Source: G020354785 sp964521285
GTDB lineage: Bacteria > Bacteroidota > Bacteroidia > Bacteroidales > UBA10428
Length of the DNA stretch: 59,936 bases
Assembly: GCA_964521285.1 (NCBI GenBank)
Contig: CAZFQS010000021.1
Span: 1-59,936, forward strand
Reading direction: 5' to 3'
The position numbers were made by a program, and so were the translations under genes. The notes under the pieces are model-generated. The model saw nothing but the letters and a program-made list of their open reading frames with translations. It did no database searches and was not told where the DNA came from. This document shows positions 53,641-59,936 of this stretch, piece after piece; positions within the stretch are counted from its first letter, which is position 1; each line of letters opens with the position of its first letter.

Positions 53641-54705
53641 ATGAAAAATATTTTTGCAACCCGATTAATTGCTGCGCGCAAAATGTCTGGATTGTCGCTG
53701 CAAAGTTTAGCTAACAAATTGGGAAATGTTGTCACCAAACAGTCATTGAACAAATATGAGCAGGGGAAGATGAAACCCGACAGCAACCTGATTATTCAGC
53801 TTGCCAGGATATTAAATGTTTCCGTCGATTATTTCTTTGCCAGTCCTGATGTCGAAATACGTCTAACAAATGTGGATTTTCGTAAATATTCATCCAAACT
53901 GAGAAAATCAGAAGAAGCTGCCGTGATTGAAAAATCAAAAGATATTCTTGAGCGATATTTTGGACTCGAACATATCATCAACCTTAAGGATTCTCCAGAA
54001 TATTTTGAATACAGCAAAACCATTTCCACCGAAGATGATGCCGAAAATGCAGCTAAGGAATTACGTAATCAATGGAATCTCGGCAATGACCCGATACCTG
54101 ATGTTGTTAAAATGCTTGAGGACAAAGGTTACATTGTAATTGAAGTTGAAGCATCAAAGTATTTTGATGGTATGAAAGCTGAAGCTGCCAACAAAAAAGT
54201 AATTGTACTTCGGCAGAATTATGATGGTGATGCAGTTCGTAAACGTTTTACTGCATTGCACGAACTGTCTCGTCACTCATTATCCTTTTCAGATAACCTG
54301 TTAGAAAAAGACAAGGAAAAATTATGCCATGTCTTTGCTTCGGCAGTACTCTATCCTGAAGAAATGGCAATTAAAGAGCTTCACCACGACAGGTTTCATT
54401 TCTACCAGAAAGAACTTGAAATGGTTAAGGAACGCTGGGGAATTTCATTTCCTGCAATTTTCAACAGAGCATTACGGTTAGGAATAATTAACAACTACGT
54501 TTATAGAAACCTGAATATCGATTACCGTGCCCGCAGGTTGCATTTAAATGAACCTGCAACTTTTTTAAGCAAGGAAAAACCTGTTAAATTTGAACGATTA
54601 ATATATTTTGCGTTGGGTAAAGAACTGATATCCGTCAACGATGCTGCTTTTTTTTCAGGTAAAAGTGTATGGGAATTCAGGGAACAAATCCATCAAATGG
54701 TATGA
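53641..54705 (+). CDS. XRE repressor fused to ImmA/IrrE-type domain with altered HExxH motif (antitoxin-like)
   Basis: From ATG 53641 the protein has 354 residues (53629 is an alternative start). Residues about 5-65 are an XRE helix-turn-helix (FATRLIAARKMSGLSLQSLA, KQSLNKYEQGKMKPDSNLII). Residues about 140-290 are the ImmA/IrrE (DUF955, COG2856) domain, whose zinc motif should read HELGH after RKRFTALHE. Here it is H207-E208-L209-S210-R211-H212, so the second His of HExxH is Arg and the next His is one position late. The stop overlaps the PIN gene start by 4 nt (ATGA). XRE-COG2856 fusions with a small downstream partner are recognised as toxin-antitoxin-like modules. Confidence 0.9.
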   Translation: MKNIFATRLIAARKMSGLSLQSLANKLGNVVTKQSLNKYEQGKMKPDSNLIIQLARILNVSVDYFFASPDVEIRLTNVDFRKYSSKLRKSEEAAVIEKSKDILERYFGLEHIINLKDSPEYFEYSKTISTEDDAENAAKELRNQWNLGNDPIPDVVKMLEDKGYIVIEVEASKYFDGMKAEAANKKVIVLRQNYDGDAVRKRFTALHELSRHSLSFSDNLLEKDKEKLCHVFASAVLYPEEMAIKELHHDRFHFYQKELEMVKERWGISFPAIFNRALRLGIINNYVYRNLNIDYRARRLHLNEPATFLSKEKPVKFERLIYFALGKELISVNDAAFFSGKSVWEFREQIHQMV

Positions 54706-55199
54706 AACTGATTATCACAGACTCCAATGTATTGTTTGATGTCATCAAAATAGACGCATTACCGGAATTTTTCAGTCTCGATTTTGACATTTGCACAACA
54801 GTGTTTGTGATTGAAGAAATTAAACCACCTCCACAAAGGGAATTAGTGGAAACGTTTATCAGAGCAAAGAAATTAACCGTTTTTGAATTTACAGGTGAAG
54901 AGATTGAAGAAATAGAATATTCTAATACTGTACGGGATTTAAAACGTTTTACCGATAAATCCGTAATATGGAAATCTTTGCAGCTTAATTGTCCCATGCT
55001 TACTGGCGATAAAAAAATGAGAGAATTGGCTGAAAACATGGGTCTTGAGGTTCATGGGAGTATTTGGGTAATCGATGAACTAACAAACAGAGACTTGATT
55101 TCGGAACAAAAGGCAATATTACTGCTTGAGAAATTAATGGCTATAAATAGCTGGCTGCCAAGAAATGAAATTGAAAAACGGATAAATAAATTAAAATAG
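54702..55199 (+). CDS. PIN-domain protein, probable toxin of an XRE-ImmA/PIN pair
   Basis: I use ATG 54702, which overlaps the stop of the XRE gene in ATGA; the resulting 165-residue protein starts MKLIITDSNVLFDVIK. D7 in ITDSN is the first PIN acidic residue. E in TTVFVIEEIKPP and D in CPMLTGDKKMRELAENMGLE fit the others. PIN toxins are Mg2+-dependent RNases that cut tRNA, rRNA or mRNA. The size, order (antitoxin first) and coupling fit a type II toxin-antitoxin pair; a protease-linked regulatory role of the upstream partner is also possible. The substrate is unknown. Confidence 0.82.
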   Translation: MKLIITDSNVLFDVIKIDALPEFFSLDFDICTTVFVIEEIKPPPQRELVETFIRAKKLTVFEFTGEEIEEIEYSNTVRDLKRFTDKSVIWKSLQLNCPMLTGDKKMRELAENMGLEVHGSIWVIDELTNRDLISEQKAILLLEKLMAINSWLPRNEIEKRINKLK

Positions 55200-55339
55200 A
55201 AGATGTTATTGTATCGTTAAATTTTATTAGTATGTAAAAGTAGAGGCAACAACCTTTCATAAATATTTAAATCCGTTTCCTGCCATGCAATAACTTGTCA
55301 GAAATCTATTTATTCGCTTCAAGTGATGCAATAAGTTTA

Positions 55340-58300
55340 TCAGGTATAACCTTTAGCCATTGCAAATTCCTGTGCCTGGTGCATAAAAGCCTGAAGTCTT
55401 GTGTCGATGCCAATATCATCCTGTCCGTCATATGCAATATCCACCCAGGGTATATTCTCATTATCTTCCCTGAAGGAATTTGACAGCGAACATATCAATG
55501 TTCCGGGCATACATGTGAAAGGCAGAATATTGGCAATGCCTGACGCTCTTTTCCTTGCAAGGCTAGCTGCAGTACCCATTGCAATAGGCGGATCACCGTC
55601 ATAATCTTTATGTATGTAATCATTGCAGAGTGTAAGAATATCATGGAGGTGGACTTCCTTTTCCGTATCAATATGTTGTTTAACCTGCCTGTGAATGTTC
55701 CAGTGTGTTATTTGTTGCGAATATTTCTGAATCTGTGATTTTAGCAGTCCCCTGTAATCATTTTTCCAGAGGCTGTCTCTTGTATAGCGGTATGTTGAAT
55801 ATATAAGCCATTCATGAAAGGGTCCGATTACAGTTTCGGCTCCCAGATCTTCCAGTTTTCTTATAAGTCCGCCGTTACAGAAAGCATTATCTCTCATAAA
55901 GATCTCACCAACAATTCCAATTACAGGCTTACGTATACTATTTGCCAGTTCAATGGTGCTGAACTTTTCGCTTGCCTCCTTCATCAGTTTATTAAGACCT
56001 TCGCATCCATTCTCAACAGAGATTATAACTTTATCCAGGGCCTCTTTATAAACCTTATCTGTTTCACCTTTTATTAACTCGTATGGCCGTCTCTCCTGCT
56101 GAAGTTTTCTTAAGAGGTCAACTGCCACTGACCCTCTCCAGGCATTGAACCTGAACCTTGTCCCGTGATCTCCTGAAAAATCTTCATATGCCTCGTCATT
56201 TGAAGGAGAGACAATCTCGACATCTTCATATCCAAGATTATCAAATATATCTCTTTGCAGTTGATTATACTGTCCGAACCGGCATGGCCCGTTATGATCA
56301 GGCATGAAGAAGCATATCTTTTTAGGGTCAACACCGGGTTCCTGTAATTTTTTCAAAAAACTTCCCGTAGTACAAATCATAGGAAAACACTCTCTTGAGG
56401 AAGTATATTTTCTGCCCAGCTCCAGGTCTTCCTTGTCCTGTACAGGCAGCACCCATGATTCTATTCCGCAGCTTCTTGCTCCGGCAGCCACTGCATATGC
56501 AGCGTCACACATATAAGGAAAGTATAATACCCTGTCCTTTGTCGGGGAGGCCCTCATTGTACCTCTTCTTGTCAATTTTTTCCTTTCAGCCTCTACGAAT
56601 TTTTCTCCTTTAAGGCTGTCAAGAAACGCTTCTATACGTGTTATCATTCCTGCATCAGCACTATGTTCATCTACTTCAAGCTGAAGATATGGCTTTCCTT
56701 TCATCTCTTCCCTGATAAAGTGCAGGAGAAAAGAATCGGGGCCGCACCTGAAGTTACTTAAATAAACCGCATGTAGCCTTTTGTTATCCATAATAAGACG
56801 TGCTCCGGCAATAATCTTCTGTCCGTTTGGCCAGTACATTTTATGATAATCTTCGAAAATTGACACTTCTGATAATGGCAAAAAGTCAAGGGGGATGGGA
56901 AGTACATTATGAGTAATAAGTTTTTCCACCAGGCTAAGATTTAGTTCAGGGTCTGATGTATTATACGGCCTGCCAAGTATAACCACCGGTTCAACATCGT
57001 CAGGCAGATTATTAAGTACTTTTTTACCTTCATTTTCCAAACCCTGTTCAAACTTAGTCTGCTCACTACCTGCCATATCTATGGCCTTCCTGGTTCTGCC
57101 CGGAGAAATACCAAATTTCTCTTTCATAAAATCTGATAATTCTTTTACCAGTACCTTTTCATAATATCTGAAATGCAAAGTAGGTATAAGTAATTTGTTT
57201 TTATCTTTCTGGCTTTTTAAAGAGCTTTTAATCATGAACGGATGGCTCTGTATCCAGGGGCAATTACAGTTTGCAGTGGGATTATTATCTTTAGCCCTGG
57301 CATTCACACTAAAAGGAAGAAATATATAATCGACATCTTTGTTGAGCAAATCCTCAATATGCCCATTTATTACTTCAACAGGGAAGCATGTTTCTGCAGT
57401 AAGTATTTCAAGGGATCTTGTCACCAGCTGGTGGTCTGTTTCTTTGGATAATACTACCTGGAATCCCAGTTCCCTGAAAAATGTCCTCCAGAATGGAAAC
57501 TGCTGGTAGAATATCATAAGTGCCCTGGGAATGCCAATTGAAATATTATCCTTGTTATCATCCTCGCTATAATCGCCGACAAGCATTTCTGTTCTCTTAG
57601 TATAGAGGTTTACAATATCCTCCCTCTTGCTTTTTCTTTCATCAATTTCATACTTTTCGCACCTGCCTCCGTAAAAAAGTGATTTCTTTTCCCCTTCAAT
57701 TTTTACTCTTCTTATCTGGCACTGATTTGAACATCCCTTACAAGTGAATCTTGATATAGCAAAGGGTGTATTGCGTATGCCAAAACCTTTAAACCTTGTT
57801 TTTCCCCCGTCCTTAACAACATCCCTTGCCAGCATGGCAGCTCCGATAGCTCCTGTTACATCGAAATGTGGCGGTATATGTATTTTCTTTCCTGTTACCT
57901 GTTCAAAGGCGGCAACCACTCCTTTATTATTGGTCACTCCGCCCTGAAAAAATATCTTATCGCCAATGCGCTTGCTTCCAACTACCTTTTGTATGTAGTT
58001 ATGTACTATAGAGTATGCCAGTCCGCCTACCAGGTTTTCGTTACTCTCTCCGCGCTGCTGATGTGTATTTAAATCCGATTCCATGAAAACAGTACACCTG
58101 TCACCGAGACTGGCAGGCCTTTGAGAGCGCAGTGCCAGCTTCCCGAATTCCTCAACTATATTCAGATCAAGCTTTTCTGCCTGCTCTTCAAGAAAAGAGC
58201 CTGTCCCTGCAGCGCAGACCTTGTTCATTTCAAAATCAACAACAACACCTTTTTCTATGCTTATATATTTTGAGTCCTGGCCACCTATCTCAAAGATGGT

Positions 58301-59587
58301 ATCAACCGTTGGGTCTATGGCTATTGCAGCTGTTGCCTGGGCTGTTATCTCATTCTGAATAGTGTCGGCACCAATAAAGTCACCTGTCAGGTAACGGCCT
58401 GAGCCTGTGGTGCCGGCTGCCTTTACCACAACCTTTTCCCCTACCTCATTGTATATTTCCGACAGTCCGATTCTTATTGCATCCAGAGGTTTACCGGCCG
58501 TTGGCAAATATTGCCTTGCAACAACATTATTTTCCTTATCAATAAGTACAACGTTGGTACTAAGTGATCCTACATCAAGTCCGAGATAAACTTCCAGTTT
58601 ACCATTGCCGTCGTTCTTGAAAACTACTTCCTTATTGTATATTGCTGATGATTCTTTCAGGGTAGGAAGATAATTCCTTTCTGTCTTGTCACCTTTGAGG
58701 TATTCTTCAAGCTTTTGGAGTCCTGTAAAATGAGCCTTCTTTTTATCGCTGGCTGTCACCCTGCTTAATACTGCCCCTATGGCGCCCATAGATGCATAAT
58801 ATTCAGGAACAATCAACTCTTCCCCCTGCAGTTTAAGAAGCTCTCTGAAAGCTCTGGCTACTCCTGCATTTGCTGCTACACCTCCCTGAAAAACCAGAGG
58901 TTTATTCAGTGTCTTGCCGCGTCCAAGGTTGCTTATAAAGTTACGTGCCACAGCAAAACACAAGCCTGCCACAATATCATAAACAGGTGTTGCAATCTGC
59001 TGCAGGTGTATCATATCGCTCTTTGCAAATACACTACATCTCCCTGCGATACGCGGCGGGTTCTCGGACTTTATTGCCAGTTCGCCAAATTCCTTTTCAA
59101 TAGAAACTCCAAGTCTTTTTGCCTGCTGATCAAGAAATGATCCTGTGCCTGCAGCGCAAATACTGTTCATCGCAAAATCACGAAGCTGCAGTTTATCCTC
59201 AATAACTCCCTTATCCATGAATATAAGTTTCGAATCCTCACCCCCTATTTCAATTATAGTTCTTGTATCAGGGTAATACCTTGCTACTGAAGCTGACTGT
59301 GCAATAATCTCATTTACATATTCCCCGCCTATAAGGCTTGATCCAAGCTTTCCTCCGCTTCCGGTAAGAGCCACAGATTCGATATTATCTGCAGGATATT
59401 TTTTTAATAATGATTCAAGTCTCTTTTTAAGGACAAGGAAAGGCTGGCCATGACAATAATCATAATAGTTTTCCAGAAGGTTCAAATTCTTATCAATTAT
59501 AACAGTATTAAGAGATATTGAACCTATGTCAAGTCCCAGATATATTTCAGTGTTAACGGATTTATCAGCTTTTAAAGTACTTTTCAT
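55340..59587 (-). CDS. 2-hydroxyacyl-CoA dehydratase activase, two BcrAD ATPase domains plus DUF2229 and C-terminal dehydratase-like part
   Basis: The ATG at 59587 gives 1415 residues; an upstream TTG is less likely. Two ASKHA-fold ATPase domains of the BadF/BadG/BcrA/BcrD type (about 15-290 and 330-600) each have LGLDIGSISLNTV or LGLDVGSLSTNVV, CAAGTGSFLDQQ or CAAGTGSFLEEQ, and an R-C-S/T-V-F motif (Cys for the shared [4Fe-4S]). A Cys cluster (CKGCSNQCQ, with CEKYE downstream) follows near residue 640. The DUF2229 region and a C-terminal HgdB-like part complete it. Smaller homologues use ATP to drive one electron into 2-hydroxyacyl-CoA or benzoyl-CoA enzymes. No such substrate enzyme is encoded nearby. 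Giant single-chain versions occur in anaerobes. Confidence 0.9.
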   Translation of the reverse strand: MKSTLKADKSVNTEIYLGLDIGSISLNTVIIDKNLNLLENYYDYCHGQPFLVLKKRLESLLKKYPADNIESVALTGSGGKLGSSLIGGEYVNEIIAQSASVARYYPDTRTIIEIGGEDSKLIFMDKGVIEDKLQLRDFAMNSICAAGTGSFLDQQAKRLGVSIEKEFGELAIKSENPPRIAGRCSVFAKSDMIHLQQIATPVYDIVAGLCFAVARNFISNLGRGKTLNKPLVFQGGVAANAGVARAFRELLKLQGEELIVPEYYASMGAIGAVLSRVTASDKKKAHFTGLQKLEEYLKGDKTERNYLPTLKESSAIYNKEVVFKNDGNGKLEVYLGLDVGSLSTNVVLIDKENNVVARQYLPTAGKPLDAIRIGLSEIYNEVGEKVVVKAAGTTGSGRYLTGDFIGADTIQNEITAQATAAIAIDPTVDTIFEIGGQDSKYISIEKGVVVDFEMNKVCAAGTGSFLEEQAEKLDLNIVEEFGKLALRSQRPASLGDRCTVFMESDLNTHQQRGESNENLVGGLAYSIVHNYIQKVVGSKRIGDKIFFQGGVTNNKGVVAAFEQVTGKKIHIPPHFDVTGAIGAAMLARDVVKDGGKTRFKGFGIRNTPFAISRFTCKGCSNQCQIRRVKIEGEKKSLFYGGRCEKYEIDERKSKREDIVNLYTKRTEMLVGDYSEDDNKDNISIGIPRALMIFYQQFPFWRTFFRELGFQVVLSKETDHQLVTRSLEILTAETCFPVEVINGHIEDLLNKDVDYIFLPFSVNARAKDNNPTANCNCPWIQSHPFMIKSSLKSQKDKNKLLIPTLHFRYYEKVLVKELSDFMKEKFGISPGRTRKAIDMAGSEQTKFEQGLENEGKKVLNNLPDDVEPVVILGRPYNTSDPELNLSLVEKLITHNVLPIPLDFLPLSEVSIFEDYHKMYWPNGQKIIAGARLIMDNKRLHAVYLSNFRCGPDSFLLHFIREEMKGKPYLQLEVDEHSADAGMITRIEAFLDSLKGEKFVEAERKKLTRRGTMRASPTKDRVLYFPYMCDAAYAVAAGARSCGIESWVLPVQDKEDLELGRKYTSSRECFPMICTTGSFLKKLQEPGVDPKKICFFMPDHNGPCRFGQYNQLQRDIFDNLGYEDVEIVSPSNDEAYEDFSGDHGTRFRFNAWRGSVAVDLLRKLQQERRPYELIKGETDKVYKEALDKVIISVENGCEGLNKLMKEASEKFSTIELANSIRKPVIGIVGEIFMRDNAFCNGGLIRKLEDLGAETVIGPFHEWLIYSTYRYTRDSLWKNDYRGLLKSQIQKYSQQITHWNIHRQVKQHIDTEKEVHLHDILTLCNDYIHKDYDGDPPIAMGTAASLARKRASGIANILPFTCMPGTLICSLSNSFREDNENIPWVDIAYDGQDDIGIDTRLQAFMHQAQEFAMAKGYT

Positions 59588-59883
59588 AAATTGAAGCAAC
59601 GATGAATTTAATAATCAGTTAACAATTATAAAATACGGTTAATTATACTTATTGAACGCCAAATATAATAAATTATAATATTAGTACATAAAAGATAAAT
59701 TTGCCATGCTTTAGCAGGATTTTAACATTTTGCCTGCAGGTTAACCTAAAATATTCTATCAACAACATATTATTGAAATCTTGTTCATAGATAATTTGGC
59801 CAAACAAATTTTGCATGATATAATTTTTGCAATTTTAACCTGTTGAATTATTAATTCAGCCCTCGCTTTTTATAACAGATTTT
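59588..59883. other. AT-rich intergenic region between activase and dnaG
   Basis: A 296-nt divergent region. On the minus strand TATATTTG (59667-59660) could be the -7 box of the activase gene, with no TTG at the right distance. No plus-strand promoter for dnaG fits the consensus. No RNA gene or hairpin is seen. Confidence 0.4.
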
Positions 59884-59936
59884 ATGATTGATTCAGCTAC
59901 AATAGACAGGATTTTCGCTACAGCAGATATTGTTGA
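59884..59936 (+). CDS. dnaG: DNA primase, N-terminal fragment
   Basis: The window ends 17 codons into this gene. The visible text MIDSATIDRIFATADIV matches the start of Bacteroidetes DnaG primases (M-I-D-x-x-T-I/V-x-R-I-x-x-x-A-D/Q-I-V), which leads into the zinc-binding domain. Primase makes RNA primers for the replication fork. The short sequence limits the certainty. Confidence 0.72.
   Translation, partial: MIDSATIDRIFATADIV

Noticed and set aside
54240..54290. Frameshift or sequencing error as cause of HELSRH
   Set aside because: The reading frame matches the family before and after, so no indel is needed; substitutions explain it, although reads should be checked.

Overview
The window is AT-rich and looks like the chromosome of a Bacteroidetes bacterium, probably an anaerobic Bacteroidales-type lineage. 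Evidence: no Shine-Dalgarno-type spacing, promoters of the TTG-N19/20-TAnnTTTG type, a type IX secretion C-terminal domain, many signal-peptide-II lipoproteins, an LpoB-like/COG3014 lipoprotein pair, a GT3 glycogen synthase fused to an alpha-glucan phosphorylase, a giant CoA-dehydratase activase, and Bacteroidetes-type DUF5916, DUF6340 and DUF4369 proteins. No rRNA, tRNA, CRISPR array, integrase or transposase was seen.

Layout. 1-5.2 kb: the 3' end of an ECF sigma factor gene, a membrane-anchored coiled-coil protein, a degenerate Usp-like protein, a MarC-family protein, a DUF2934 protein and a lipoprotein pair. 5.3-9.6 kb: the glycogen synthase/phosphorylase fusion. 9.6-17.6 kb: an ion and osmotic homeostasis block. 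Its minus-strand half is a Ca2+/Na+ antiporter, a HAMP-only sensor, TrkH, DUF1003 and DedA; its plus-strand half is MscS, LapA, MscS and CorA. 17.8-21.8 kb: two small hypothetical genes, then a BlaI-type repressor and an M56 (BlaR1-like) peptidase with pentapeptide repeats, behind a promoter with two operators. 21.9-30.7 kb: a TlpA-like lipoprotein, a DUF5916 outer-membrane protein, cysS, a D-2-hydroxyacid dehydrogenase and rnr. 30.8-33.2 kb: a LytTR two-component system with a lipoprotein. 33.4-39.4 kb: an exported saccharide-processing set (GH3 enzyme, enolase-superfamily enzyme, ADP-ribosylglycohydrolase-fold enzyme). 39.4-47.1 kb: surface proteins including an internally deleted CotH-like T9SS cargo, a PstS-like binding protein, a DJ-1-fold lipoprotein, DUF6340 and a GMP-kinase-like protein.

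47.1-55.3 kb is the most accessory-looking part. It holds a Fic protein behind two copies of a three-element ATCGTA repeat block, an SpmA/SpmB-like protein, an outer-membrane barrel and a zinc-less sirtuin. Next comes a translationally coupled two-gene module (wHTH-DUF488 plus a protein of unknown function) bounded by a perfect 118-bp direct repeat. The second repeat copy carries a dead 5' fragment of the sirtuin gene. Immediately after it is a toxin-antitoxin-like pair (XRE-ImmA/IrrE with a damaged HExxH, plus a PIN-domain protein) behind a promoter whose two boxes coincide with the arms of an inverted repeat. The DUF488 module in its repeat brackets is the best candidate here for an undescribed system. 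The window closes with the 1415-residue CoA-dehydratase activase and the first codons of dnaG.

A short GC-rich motif around GGGGACAGCGCCC recurs directly after four plus-strand genes and probably forms 3'-end hairpins.
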